Of a stretch of 64,000 nucleotides of DNA, positions 1 to 8,604 are shown in pieces. Numbering within the stretch: position 1 is the stretch's first letter; every line of letters begins with the position of its first letter. The stretch lies in contig NZ_VAUV01000010.1 in NCBI RefSeq assembly GCF_005780165.1, positions 181,610 to 245,609 on the forward strand. The letters run 5' to 3'. The notes beneath the pieces were generated by a model, which was not told the DNA's origin, searched no databases, and saw only the letters and a list, made by a program, of their open reading frames with translations. Both the position numbers and the translations under genes were made by a program. This DNA is from Phragmitibacter flavus. Its GTDB lineage: Bacteria; Verrucomicrobiota; Verrucomicrobiia; Verrucomicrobiales; Verrucomicrobiaceae.

Positions 1-1090
1 ATTCACGCGATGCGAAATTTGGCATCACCTGCCCCCCTGATTTGGTGGCATGACCATCCGACGTTGGCTGCATGACCAGTCGGAAGATGCGTTTGGCAAA
101 TCCACCTGGTGATACCGTGTAGCGAGCCATGCGCGGCACCACATGATCCAGAAACGCATCATCGTCGCGGCACAGAAGCGCCATGTCCTGCGGGATGCGA
201 ATGCCGTGCCCCAACAGCACCGTCAGCACCGTCAAGGCATGCGCCGAGCGCGCCACCAACAAGGCTGTGGGTCGATTCACCTGCCGGATCAATCGCTGCA
301 CTGCGCGCTCGATCTGCTCCAGAGAACCATCATGATGCACGATGCGCCCTTGAACCGTATTCTGGCGCAACGCAGCCAGCCCTTCTTCGAATCCTGCTTC
401 ACTCTCCCAGTCGCCGCCAAACCGTTGCTGCTGGATCAGCATGGCTAAACGCCGATGGCCGCGCGCCACCAGCAGTCCCACCGCGTGCCGGCACGCAGCG
501 CGGTAATCCTTGTCGACTGACGGCAGTTTCACCCCCTCAAACACCGAACCCACCACCACACAACGCACGGATTGCGCGGCAAACCATCGCTGCATCGCCT
601 CAGTGCTTTGATACAACACCCAAACGGTTGAAGAGGCCGACTCGATCAAGGGGCGCAAAGCATGCTCCGGCTGTTCGCTCGAGAATCCGGCCTTGCCTAC
701 CTGCACATGCAAAAGATTCCCCGCCGCCGCAAGCTGACGACGCAATTCATCCAACCAAAGCATCACAAACGGCGGCATCATTTCCAGAGGTTCCGGAGAC
801 AGCAGGCACACCGACATGGGGCCTTTTACCTGCTCAGGCGCGGTCATCAACACCTTCGTCCGACACCCCTGGGTGATCTCGATTAATCCTTCCTTTTGCA
901 ACATCTGCATCGCCGCCCGCAGCGTTGGTCGGCTGATCTGCCAAAGATCGCACAGCACCCGTTCCCCCGGCAAAAATTCGCGCCATTTCCCCTGATTGAT
1001 GGTCTCCCGCAACACCTTCGCCGTCTCCATCACCAGCGAATAACGTCGGGGACTGAGATCAATCGAAGCACGGTCGGAAGAGGCGGACAT
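1..1090 (-). CDS. GntR-type transcriptional regulator with LacI-like sensor domain (partial, runs off left edge)
   Basis: An open frame reads on the minus strand from ATG at 1090 to the window edge without a stop, giving at least 363 residues. Residues about 15-75 form a GntR-type winged helix: the stretch LPGERVLCDLW is followed by SRPTLRAAMQMLQKEGLI, the usual recognition helix and wing. From about residue 85 onward the protein looks like a periplasmic-binding-protein/LacI sensor (GHRRLAML, a dimer-core-like ending at MALLCRDDDAFLDHV). Hybrid GntR-LacI regulators are common in Verrucomicrobia and usually control sugar-use genes. The gene reads away from the ATE-like gene upstream of it, 25 bp away on the same strand. 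Its target is unknown and its C-terminus lies outside the window. Confidence 0.8.
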   Translation of the reverse strand, partial: MSASSDRASIDLSPRRYSLVMETAKVLRETINQGKWREFLPGERVLCDLWQISRPTLRAAMQMLQKEGLIEITQGCRTKVLMTAPEQVKGPMSVCLLSPEPLEMMPPFVMLWLDELRRQLAAAGNLLHVQVGKAGFSSEQPEHALRPLIESASSTVWVLYQSTEAMQRWFAAQSVRCVVVGSVFEGVKLPSVDKDYRAACRHAVGLLVARGHRRLAMLIQQQRFGGDWESEAGFEEGLAALRQNTVQGRIVHHDGSLEQIERAVQRLIRQVNRPTALLVARSAHALTVLTVLLGHGIRIPQDMALLCRDDDAFLDHVVPRMARYTVSPGGFAKRIFRLVMQPTSDGHATKSGGQVMPNFASRE

Positions 1091-1115
1091 CGACCACGCT
1101 CCGCTAGGCCACAGG

Positions 1116-1799
1116 TTAAATCAACTGTCCAGTATCGAACGGATTCCTCACCCAAGTCTCCGATGCCCAATCGAAGCCCTCCAGTCCCGCAAAGCGTTTT
1201 TTGTAATCGTAAATCCCCGCTTCATGCGAGGCATAACCAAGATAGTGCCAGCGCCGCCCCTGCTCCATGGCTCGCTCGATTTCCTTCAACAAGGTGAAGA
1301 TCCCCAAACTTCGGATGGAATGATCCGGTGCGAACAATCCATACACACTTGACGTTGCCAGCTCATCCACATCACAAAAACTCGCCGCCACACAAGTGCC
1401 CCCCAACCGGCACCTCAACAATTCGCAAGCACACGGGAAATTGCCAGGCATCAACGACACGAAGTCGTGCAAACTGGTCGGCACATTGTCGTGAAATCGA
1501 TTCTTGTGGGCCTCAAAAACCTGCACCAGCTCTTCGTCCACCGACGCCGGCAGCCATTCACAGACGAGGTCTTCATTCTTACGCAAACCCCGCCGCTGAC
1601 TTTTGCTCAACTCAAAGCGCTCCAGATCGATCCGCACCGGCACGATGTGCTGCCACTCACCGGCATGCACGTTCATGCTGTAGCGGAAGAACTGCGCTCC
1701 AAAATGTCGCCAGCCCAGCTGCCACAAATGATCCATCACACCTGTTGCGACCACCGCCTCCACCGCAAACTCTTCAAACAGCATCGGGTGGTGCTGCAT
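1116..1799 (-). CDS. Arginyl/leucyl-tRNA-protein transferase-like protein (ATE C-terminal domain only)
   Basis: About 228 residues. The C-terminal half carries the signature of the ATE/Bpt aminoacyl-transferase (GNAT-like) fold: SSVYGLF, then RSLGIFTLLKEIE, then HYLGYASHEAGIYDYKKRF. In family members this domain transfers Arg or Leu from tRNA to protein N-termini for N-end-rule degradation. The N-terminal cysteine-bearing ATE domain is absent, so the activity may differ. The frame stays open to a TTG at 1841 that would overlap the stop of the preceding SGNH gene by 4 bp. I prefer the ATG at 1799 because the likely family start (MLFEEF) lies just inside it. It probably forms an operon with the SGNH hydrolase. 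Fold family is fairly sure; substrate is not. Confidence 0.65.
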   Translation of the reverse strand: MQHHPMLFEEFAVEAVVATGVMDHLWQLGWRHFGAQFFRYSMNVHAGEWQHIVPVRIDLERFELSKSQRRGLRKNEDLVCEWLPASVDEELVQVFEAHKNRFHDNVPTSLHDFVSLMPGNFPCACELLRCRLGGTCVAASFCDVDELATSSVYGLFAPDHSIRSLGIFTLLKEIERAMEQGRRWHYLGYASHEAGIYDYKKRFAGLEGFDWASETWVRNPFDTGQLI

Positions 1800-1837
1800 G
1801 GTCTCGACAATCAGGAGGTCAAAACACCCGCGCCCGA

Positions 1838-4147
1838 TCAATACAGACGCATGGTCCAGCGGTTGGTGGGTTTGTCGGTCAACTCCAGCACGTTCAGCGC
1901 ATCCACCTGATCCCGATGAAGGCCGCCAAGGGTGATAAAATACGTCTCAAACGCCCCGCCCGTCGGTGAAGCCGCGTCCTTCTGCCACAAAGACAAATAG
2001 GTATTGAATCCGAGCTGGCTGTTGCCGTTTCCAATCTTCCATTCATGCAAATAGAGGTAGGCGCGCGGCAAAGCCACCGAGATGCGCCGCGAGCCGTCAG
2101 GGCGACTGCTCAGCTTGGCCTGAACCTTCTTGGCATCGTAAAACATCGCATACCCCGTGCCAAACACCCAAGGTTGCAATGCGCCCACCCGCCCGTCTCC
2201 ATCGGCTGCCGCACCACTGATTCGCAGGGAATCCGTCGCCCCAGGCGTCAATCGTTTGCCATAGCTGCGGGCATCAATGTTGGTATCAATGAGGTAGGCC
2301 GGCTGCCCGCCCGGCGCATCCATCATGTTGGCACCAAACACCTCCCAGGTGAGATAGAGTGCGTTGCTGTCAGCATCCGCCCGGAAACGCACCCCCGGAT
2401 TGTCCGCGTCGGGCATCTTCTCATCGATCGGCTGGCCGAAGTCCGTCGCAGGATTCCCCTTCACCAGCTTCACCTCCTGCTTCAAACCCATGTTGCGCGA
2501 CAGCTCAACCTTGCGATCAAATCGATAGGTCAACCCTTCGCTCACCAAAGTCATTGTGAGGATGCCCTTCAAGCGGGTTGCCCCTGTCGAAGGCAATGCA
2601 AACGGCAGATTGATCGGCGAAGCCTCACCTCCGGCTGCGTTGAAAGTGCCGTTCCACTTTTGACCCGAAAATGCAGCCTCCCAGGTTCCCTTGATAGGAT
2701 TCTTCGACGTATTGGCCACGCGTGCCTGCAGTTCCACCGTGTTTTCAAGATTGAATCGCGTGCCCAAATCCCAAACCACCGCCAGCGGCTGGATCATGGC
2801 ATCAATGTCATTGATGTGAACCATCTCGGTGTTCGCATGCATGATCGAGAAACAAATCGACGCATCCGAGAAAGGCATCCCGCCTGCGAAGGTCTCCTCA
2901 GAACGCGGCAGCCAGGTGATTTTCACCTCCGTCTTTTTGCCCGGTTGCAGCACCAGCCGCGTGGGAGCCTGCAAAGGTTTCCAATGCCTGGCCACCAATG
3001 GCAACAGGGTAATGGTTTGCTCGTCTTTGGTGGTGTTCTCCAGATCGTAGGTCAACACGCACTGTTTGGTGCCTTCCATGATCAAATTGGAATTGGACAC
3101 CTTCCAGGGCAGAGCTTTCTCTCCGTTGAGCAACTCCTTGAAAATGCGTTTGCCCAACTGACGGTGAAAATTCGCATCAGGGTGAACCCAATCAACAATC
3201 TCGCCGTGATTGAAAAATTTGCGGTAGTCATCCACCACCTGATTGAACAATTTTGCCGCCCGCTTCTCGGGGTCAGGATCGAGCTGCTCCAGCATCGGGC
3301 TGATTACCGGACTCTTGTGCACAGGAGCAGTAACAGGGCTCGGAGCCCCAGTCTCGGTCTCCGTTTGAGCCTTGGCCTCTTCAGCCTTTCTCTTCTCCGC
3401 CTCTTTCTTCGCCGCATTCAAATGCGCACTGCGATCATCCAACCTCACAAACCAGTTCAAATCCCCCAAATCCGCAAACCACACTTCATTCGCCACCGCC
3501 ACTTCACGCATCGCGTTGGCATAGGGACGCGTCAGCGCTAAAAGCTCCTCTGGCGGATCTTCCACCGTCAACGAAGGCCCAAACAACAACAGATCAGCCC
3601 CATTGGCACGCACCAGAGCAATGATCTCCTCCAGCGACTTGCGGTATTTCTCCAAACCCTCGTTCAGCGTCGCGTCATTGATCCCAAAACTCACCATCAC
3701 GAGATCCGGCTTGTTCTCGAAAGCCTGCGTGGTCAGCGGCTGCAGCGCATGAAACATCAGCTTCCCGCCGCGAGACAAATTTTGCAGCGTGATCTCCACC
3801 CCGACCACTTCGTTCAACTTCTCGGGCTTGCCCTTCCCGGGTCGGATCACCCTCACCCCGCCCGGATAATAAAACTGCGAGGACAACTCATTCAAAAACA
3901 CCGTCTGATAAGCCAGCAGGGTGTTGTTGTATTCATCGCCATACCCATACATGGTCATCACGCTATCGCCCAAACTAACCACATGGACCGGATTGCGCTT
4001 TGCCAGCTTGGCATAGGTCCGCGGCAGGAATTTTTTCATGCGCTCCTCCTGCTCTGGAGACAAATCATAGTCATTCGCCCGCAGCGAGGTGACTCCAATG
4101 GCAATCAAGGCCAGCAAAAAGGAACAGCGAAGAACGGAAGCGATCAT
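1838..4147 (-). CDS. Exported SGNH/GDSL-family hydrolase with C-terminal beta-rich domain
   Basis: 769 residues from ATG 4147, starting with a signal peptide (hydrophobic core about residues 8-20). The SGNH catalytic blocks are visible: block I VSLGDSVMTMYG with nucleophile Ser62, block III SFGINDATLNEG, and block V DWVHPDANFH carrying the Asp-x-x-His pair. An Ala/Glu/Lys-rich linker lies around residues 245-275 inside the hydrolase part. The last 200 residues resemble a CBM9-like or other beta-sandwich domain seen in exported verrucomicrobial hydrolases. Likely an extracytoplasmic esterase, such as a carbohydrate acetyl-esterase; the substrate is not deducible. The downstream ATE-like gene begins near its stop. 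An in-frame TTG at 4153 is a weaker start. Confidence 0.75.
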   Translation of the reverse strand: MIASVLRCSFLLALIAIGVTSLRANDYDLSPEQEERMKKFLPRTYAKLAKRNPVHVVSLGDSVMTMYGYGDEYNNTLLAYQTVFLNELSSQFYYPGGVRVIRPGKGKPEKLNEVVGVEITLQNLSRGGKLMFHALQPLTTQAFENKPDLVMVSFGINDATLNEGLEKYRKSLEEIIALVRANGADLLLFGPSLTVEDPPEELLALTRPYANAMREVAVANEVWFADLGDLNWFVRLDDRSAHLNAAKKEAEKRKAEEAKAQTETETGAPSPVTAPVHKSPVISPMLEQLDPDPEKRAAKLFNQVVDDYRKFFNHGEIVDWVHPDANFHRQLGKRIFKELLNGEKALPWKVSNSNLIMEGTKQCVLTYDLENTTKDEQTITLLPLVARHWKPLQAPTRLVLQPGKKTEVKITWLPRSEETFAGGMPFSDASICFSIMHANTEMVHINDIDAMIQPLAVVWDLGTRFNLENTVELQARVANTSKNPIKGTWEAAFSGQKWNGTFNAAGGEASPINLPFALPSTGATRLKGILTMTLVSEGLTYRFDRKVELSRNMGLKQEVKLVKGNPATDFGQPIDEKMPDADNPGVRFRADADSNALYLTWEVFGANMMDAPGGQPAYLIDTNIDARSYGKRLTPGATDSLRISGAAADGDGRVGALQPWVFGTGYAMFYDAKKVQAKLSSRPDGSRRISVALPRAYLYLHEWKIGNGNSQLGFNTYLSLWQKDAASPTGGAFETYFITLGGLHRDQVDALNVLELTDKPTNRWTMRLY

Positions 4148-4303
4148 GGGCAAATCGCCTATTACCCAGCCTGCCGATCATTTCCAGCGCTTTTAATTGC
4201 CACCGATCGCTAGTTGCTTGCATCCTTGCAGTGACCAGCCACACTGCGAAGCCGGACGAGTCGCACCACTTTGCCTCGCTCCAGCGTATCTGATCCTATT
4301 CCC

Positions 4304-4849
4304 ATGAAAAATGTCCTCCTCGGCATCAGCGGTTCCATCGCCGCCTACAAGGCCGCCGACATCACCAGCCAGCTCGTCAAGGCCGGCTGCCAGGTCACCT
4401 GCATCATGACCACGCACGCGCAGGAGTTCATCACCCCACTCACCCTGCAAACCCTTTCCAAAAACCCCGTGGTCACCAACCTCCTCGACGAAAAAGAAAG
4501 CTGGCGGCCCACCCACATCCAGCTCGCCGACAACGCGGATCTCCTGCTCATTGCCCCCGCCACCGCCAACCAGCTCGCCGTATTGGCCAATGGATTTGCC
4601 CACGATGCCCTCAGCGCGATTGCCCTCGCCACCCGCGCGCCCATCCTCATCGCCCCCGCCATGAACGGCAAAATGTGGCTGCATCCTGCCACCCAGCTCA
4701 ACGTCGAAAAACTTAAATCGTGGGGCTGTCAGTTCATCGATCCCGACGAAGGCATGCTTGCCTGCGGCTATGAAGGCGTCGGACGCCTCGCCCCCGTCGA
4801 TCTCATCGTCAACATCACGCTGAAACTCCTTCAACCCACCGACGAGTAA
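4304..4849 (+). CDS. coaC: Phosphopantothenoylcysteine decarboxylase (stand-alone CoaC)
   Basis: 181-residue flavoprotein that decarboxylates 4'-phosphopantothenoylcysteine to 4'-phosphopantetheine in CoA synthesis. It shows the FMN-binding start GISGSIAAYKA, the active-site His71 in THIQLAD, the substrate clamp APAMNGKMW, and the proton-donor Cys154 in GMLACGYEGVGRL. This matches the N-terminal half of the usual CoaBC fusion. The frame stops after this domain, and coaB begins 12 bp later as a separate gene. Start at ATG 4304; an in-frame TTG at 4271 would add eleven residues unlike the family. It is the first gene of a compact plus-strand run. Confidence 0.92.
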   Translation: MKNVLLGISGSIAAYKAADITSQLVKAGCQVTCIMTTHAQEFITPLTLQTLSKNPVVTNLLDEKESWRPTHIQLADNADLLLIAPATANQLAVLANGFAHDALSAIALATRAPILIAPAMNGKMWLHPATQLNVEKLKSWGCQFIDPDEGMLACGYEGVGRLAPVDLIVNITLKLLQPTDE

Positions 4850-4861
4850 AACCCAATCGCC

Positions 4862-5524
4862 ATGCGTTTTCTCATCACCGCAGGCCCAACCCGGGAACCC
4901 CTTGATCCGGTGCGCTACCTCAGCAACCGCTCCTCTGGCAAAATGGGCTATGCTATCGCCACGGCCGCCGCTGAAGCCGGTCATCAGGTGGTTCTCATCA
5001 GCGGTCCCGTCAATCTTCCCGCGCCTGCGGGTGTCACCATTCATTCGATCCAAACCGCCCAGCAAATGTGGGAAACCACGCGCGAACTCCTGCGCGACGA
5101 AGCTCCCGACATCGCCATCCTCGCCGCCGCCGTCGCCGATTACCGTCCCAAATTCCAGCACGACCAGAAGATCAAGAAACATCAGGATAGCCTCACCCTC
5201 GAACTTGAACGCACCCCCGACATCCTCGGCTCGATGCGCCAGCCGTTCAACTTCAGCGGACTCCTCGTCGGATTCGCCGCCGAAACCGAAAACCTCATCG
5301 CCAATGCCATGGACAAACTCCAGCGCAAACACTGCGATCTCATCATCGCCAACGACGTCAGCGGCAGCGACACAGGGTTTGACACCGATCAAAACGAAGT
5401 CATTCTCTGCTTCCCCGACGGTCGTGCCGAAACCCTGCCCAGGCAGTCCAAACACGACCTCGCCCGCAACCTTATCCAGCGCCTCACCGCCCTCGCTTTC
5501 GCCATCGACAAACCATCATCATGA
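4862..5524 (+). CDS. coaB: Phosphopantothenate-cysteine ligase (stand-alone CoaB)
   Basis: 220 residues, matching the C-terminal half of bifunctional CoaBC. It couples 4'-phosphopantothenate to cysteine using CTP (or ATP). Visible motifs are ITAGPTREPLDPVR and NRSSGKMGYAIA near the N-terminus, AAAVADYRP, the basic KIKKH segment of the flexible active-site lid, and ANDVSGSDTGF. It follows coaC after 12 bp, and its stop overlaps the start of the inositol-phosphatase-like gene by 4 bp (ATGA), suggesting translational coupling. All expected motifs are present, so the two separate genes should cover both CoaBC steps. Confidence 0.92.
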   Translation: MRFLITAGPTREPLDPVRYLSNRSSGKMGYAIATAAAEAGHQVVLISGPVNLPAPAGVTIHSIQTAQQMWETTRELLRDEAPDIAILAAAVADYRPKFQHDQKIKKHQDSLTLELERTPDILGSMRQPFNFSGLLVGFAAETENLIANAMDKLQRKHCDLIIANDVSGSDTGFDTDQNEVILCFPDGRAETLPRQSKHDLARNLIQRLTALAFAIDKPSS

Positions 5525-6273
5525 GTTCCCTGTTAAGCGCCGCTCTTGAAGCCGCACACGCCGCCGGTAAATTGCAAAAGGAACACTTCGGTTCCGATCT
5601 CGCCGTCAACGAAATGCTCAAGCACGACATCAAGCTCGACCTTGACGTCCGCAGCCAGGAACTCATCACTGAAATCCTGCTGAAACATTTTCCCGACCAT
5701 CACATTCTCGGCGAGGAAGGCGACGCGGGCACCGTCGGCAGCGACACGCAGTGGATCGTCGATCCCATCGACGGCACCGTAAACTACTTCTACGGCATCC
5801 CCCATTTTTGCGTCTCCATTGCCGCCCGTCATCAGGGCGAACTGGTCGTCGGCGTCATCTACGACCCCATCCAGGATGAAACCTGGGCAGTTGAAAAAGG
5901 CGGCATCCCCACCCTCAACGGCAAACCCATCCGCACCAGCTCCCGCGCTCACGTCAGCGACGCCGTCGTCACCGTCGGATTCTCCAAAAGCCGCAAAGCC
6001 CTCGAAGCCAGCTTTGATCGATTCAAACGCATCGCTGTCGACGTCCGCAAAACCCGCATGCTCGGCAGTGCCGCCCTCGCCCTCGCCTACATTGCCTGTG
6101 GCCGGCTCGATGCCTACATTGAAGAACAAATCAGCGACTGGGACATCGCCGCTGGCAAACTCCTCCTCGAAGCCGCCGGTGGAGATTTCAATGTCACCCC
6201 CAGCGAAGTCCATCCCGGCAAGCTGTTCGTCTACGCCACCAACGGCAAGGTCGATCTCTCGTCCTATCTCTGA
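5521..6273 (+). CDS. suhB: Inositol-monophosphatase family protein
   Basis: 250 residues with the complete metal-binding signature of the lithium-sensitive phosphatase family: EEGD around residue 63, WIVDPIDGTVNYFYGIP around residue 80, and SDWDIAAG near residue 207. Family members hydrolyse inositol-1-phosphate or related sugar phosphates and need Mg2+. SuhB of Escherichia coli also has an RNA-polymerase/antitermination role that cannot be judged here. The start overlaps the coaB stop by 4 bp, and ispF follows after 5 bp, so it sits inside a housekeeping operon. The exact substrate is uncertain. Confidence 0.85.
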   Translation: MSSLLSAALEAAHAAGKLQKEHFGSDLAVNEMLKHDIKLDLDVRSQELITEILLKHFPDHHILGEEGDAGTVGSDTQWIVDPIDGTVNYFYGIPHFCVSIAARHQGELVVGVIYDPIQDETWAVEKGGIPTLNGKPIRTSSRAHVSDAVVTVGFSKSRKALEASFDRFKRIAVDVRKTRMLGSAALALAYIACGRLDAYIEEQISDWDIAAGKLLLEAAGGDFNVTPSEVHPGKLFVYATNGKVDLSSYL

Positions 6274-6278
6274 TCCAA

Positions 6279-6824
6279 ATGTTGAAGGCCCTTCTTTCGT
6301 CAACTCCATCATCAACCCGGCCCGCCTGTCCGCGTGTAGGCATCGGCTACGACGTCCATTGTTATGCCGAAGGTCGCCCCTTCATTCTCGGCGGCGTTCA
6401 CATCCCTCATCATCAGGGCCTTCAAGGTCACTCGGATGCTGACGTCCTGTGTCACGCCATTGCCGATGCCTTGCTCGGGGCTCTCGGTGAACCTGACATC
6501 GGTTTCTGGTTTCCCCCTTCCGATGCCAGCATCGAAGGCATCAGCAGCTTAAAAATTCTTGAGAAGGCTGCCGCCATCGCCGCCGAAAAGGGCGTCACCA
6601 TTGAAAATATCGACAGCACCGTGATCGCCGAAGCCCCCAAGATCATGCCGCACACGGCCGCCATGAAACTTTGCATTGGCAACGCGCTTGGCATCACCAC
6701 CGATCGCGTCGGCATCAAAGCCACCACCAATGAACGCATGGGTTTTGTCGGTCGCGAAGAAGGCGTCGCCGCCATGGCCGTTGCCAGCGTCACCTTTCCC
6801 GGTGTCAGCAACTCCGTTGATTGA
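6279..6824 (+). CDS. ispF: 2-C-methyl-D-erythritol 2,4-cyclodiphosphate synthase
   Basis: 181 residues. It converts CDP-ME-2-phosphate to MEcPP with release of CMP in the MEP isoprenoid pathway. The zinc-site start GIGYDVHCY (Asp and His ligands), GGVHIPHHQGLQGHSDADVLCHAIADALLGA, the DIGFWFP loop, and the nucleotide-binding KATTNERMGFVGREEG are all recognisable. There are about 18 residues more at the N-terminus than in typical IspF, and no internal ATG would remove them. It is 5 bp downstream of the phosphatase gene and 38 bp upstream of the M14-like gene. Confidence 0.93.
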   Translation: MLKALLSSTPSSTRPACPRVGIGYDVHCYAEGRPFILGGVHIPHHQGLQGHSDADVLCHAIADALLGALGEPDIGFWFPPSDASIEGISSLKILEKAAAIAAEKGVTIENIDSTVIAEAPKIMPHTAAMKLCIGNALGITTDRVGIKATTNERMGFVGREEGVAAMAVASVTFPGVSNSVD

Positions 6825-6862
6825 TTGCACGGGCCCCGAGCCGGGACTAGAGATACCGCATC

Positions 6863-7849
6863 ATGCGGTGGAAGTTCGTTGCCAGCCTGTTGCTTCTGAC
6901 CACCACCGTCAGCGCCCAAATCGTCGACACCGACTTTGAAGGAGCCGCAGTCGGAGTCGCGAGATCGCAAGCCGGTGGCAAACCCCTCCGATTCACCCCC
7001 ATCGCCAACGATGGCAACGAACACTGGTATTTCCGCATCACCGGCCTCACACCCCATCAACCGCTGACCCTCACCACGCCGGTGACTGAAAACACCCCAA
7101 CTCGAGCCAGTGTCTCCTTCGACGCTGGTCAAAGTTGGGAACTCACCTCGCCAGGTCATATCATCAATGGCGACATGACCTATGCGATTCAGCCAAGACA
7201 AGCCTCGCTGCTATTCGCCAGTCAGCCCCCACTCACCCTCTCGATGGTCGAAGGCATCATGGAGCAACTCGCCAAAAACAATCGAGGCATCGAAATCAAC
7301 CGAGTCGGGCCTCCAAAGTTTGAAGTTCCCCTGCTGCGCTTCTGCGAAGGCGACCGCGTGGAAGCACGTCGCATTGGCGTCATCATCCGAGGAGATCGAA
7401 AACCAGTGGCATCCTGGTCGGCCATCGGATTGAGCCAATGGCTTGCAAGCGCTTCGCCCGACGCGGTGTGGTTGCGCCAAAACGCCGAAGTTTTGGTCAT
7501 TCCAACGATGCATCCAGCGCGCCCCGAGGTTTCCATGCATGCGATCAGCGCCATTAAAGCATCTATCCTCCAAGAAGACCGTCACCATCTGCTCATCGAG
7601 CTCAGCCAGGCGAGTCCGACAGCCACAAACATCCACATTCAATCTCCCGAACAAAATCCTCATCCCTACCTTCACAATCTCCTCACCCATTCCCTCTCCT
7701 CAGTCATCCCCGTCCAACAATCCCCCATTGATAAATCAACTTCCTGGCAAATCGACATTCCCTGGAATCACGCGGCCGGAACCATCTCAACCTATCAGAA
7801 GATCGGAGCGGCCATCGCGGAATCGATCGCGCTAACGCTTCAACGCTGA
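6863..7849 (+). CDS. Exported M14-carboxypeptidase-like protein without zinc ligands
   Basis: 328 residues with a signal peptide (cleavage expected near VSAQ, residue 19). Residues about 20-110 resemble the beta-sandwich found before bacterial M14 cytosolic-type carboxypeptidases (HWYFRITGL). Residues about 170-230 align by eye with the M14 start: a VIIRGDRKPVASW segment where the family has HPGE-x-x-ASW, then a conserved-looking SPDAVWLRQN and VIPTMHP where the family has P-x-x-NPDG. The His and Glu zinc ligands are therefore replaced by Arg and Arg, and the usual third-ligand His region reads LLIELSQAS. If the relation is right, the protein is an inactive binder. Family assignment is moderate. 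Confidence 0.5.
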   Translation: MRWKFVASLLLLTTTVSAQIVDTDFEGAAVGVARSQAGGKPLRFTPIANDGNEHWYFRITGLTPHQPLTLTTPVTENTPTRASVSFDAGQSWELTSPGHIINGDMTYAIQPRQASLLFASQPPLTLSMVEGIMEQLAKNNRGIEINRVGPPKFEVPLLRFCEGDRVEARRIGVIIRGDRKPVASWSAIGLSQWLASASPDAVWLRQNAEVLVIPTMHPARPEVSMHAISAIKASILQEDRHHLLIELSQASPTATNIHIQSPEQNPHPYLHNLLTHSLSSVIPVQQSPIDKSTSWQIDIPWNHAAGTISTYQKIGAAIAESIALTLQR

Positions 7850-7853
7850 GACG

Positions 7854-7885
7854 AAAAAAACCCAAGTGGCGCTTTGCCTACTTGG
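7854..7885 (-). terminator. Rho-independent terminator of the LysM gene
   Basis: On the minus strand a hairpin with arms CCAAGT and ACTTGG, extended by GGC/GCC around one bulged base with a 5-nt loop, is followed by seven T (the A run at 7854-7860 on plus). It lies between the convergent M14-like and LysM genes and is oriented to end the LysM transcript. Confidence 0.8.
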
Positions 7886-7909
7886 ATCTTCATTACTGTC
7901 TCCCTCAAC

Positions 7910-8407
7910 TCAAGGAATCACCAAACTCTGTCCAGGTCGAATGATGTCGGAGGTCAATCCATTTGCGCTCTTCAACTTGCTCACGGTCACCCCATTGTTC
8001 AGGGCGATTCGATACAAGGTATCCCCCTTCTTGACTGTGTATCCGCCACCACCGCTGCTTTGCTTTTTCTTTTTGGGTGCCGGAGCAGAATACGAAGGTT
8101 CCGGCTCATAGCTTGGGGGCGTGTAGCTCTGCTGAGGAGGCGTGTATTGCTGATACTGCTGCTGCTGATACGCCGGTTGCTGCTGGGTCTGCTGATATTG
8201 TTGATACTGGTCAGCACCGCCAGCGGCAGCACCCGAGGAACCAGGATAAGGATTGTAACCACCATCGGAAGCATACTCCGGATATTCCCCGCCCGCTGCA
8301 GCGCTCGTCGTTTTACAAGACGTGCCGACAAAAGCCAGAGCCGCAGCGGCAAACAACAGCGAAAGCGATTTCACTGAACCAGTGGTTGAAGAAGAGCATT
8401 TCATCAT
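7910..8407 (-). CDS. LysM-domain lipoprotein
   Basis: About 165 residues from ATG 8407 (a second ATG follows at once). The N-terminus has a hydrophobic stretch ending at VGTSC, a plausible lipobox, so an envelope lipoprotein is likely. The middle is low-complexity Gln/Tyr/Pro sequence, a flexible spacer. The last 45 residues are one LysM domain (YTVKKGDTLYRIA to LVIP), which binds peptidoglycan N-acetylglucosamine. It reads divergently from the epimerase gene and is followed by a terminator. Probably a cell-wall anchoring or structural protein; no enzymatic domain is visible. Confidence 0.8.
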   Translation of the reverse strand: MMKCSSSTTGSVKSLSLLFAAAALAFVGTSCKTTSAAAGGEYPEYASDGGYNPYPGSSGAAAGGADQYQQYQQTQQQPAYQQQQYQQYTPPQQSYTPPSYEPEPSYSAPAPKKKKQSSGGGGYTVKKGDTLYRIALNNGVTVSKLKSANGLTSDIIRPGQSLVIP

Positions 8408-8604
8408 GGTCAAAAGTTGCAACAATTAGGTAAACTATTAAGAAATGTCAAATAATGCAAAGGTTTTTGTCTCCACGCATAAACGTCGAAAACTTGCCGT
8501 TTGAACGAACGTTCTATGTTTCCCGCCTTTTATGACGTGTCATGCCGCGATTTCTTCACAGCAATGTTGCATCCTTCTCGCGGACTCCCTAGTTTGACAG
8601 CCCC

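Noticed and set aside
1838..1841. TTG start for the ATE-like gene overlapping the SGNH stop
   Set aside because: Possible coupling, but the extra residues do not fit the family and an ATG at 1799 is better placed.
4193..5455. 420-codon minus-strand frame opposite coaC/coaB
   Set aside because: It mirrors the codon structure of two clearly recognised genes; Gly/Asp/Val-rich low-complexity product without family motifs.
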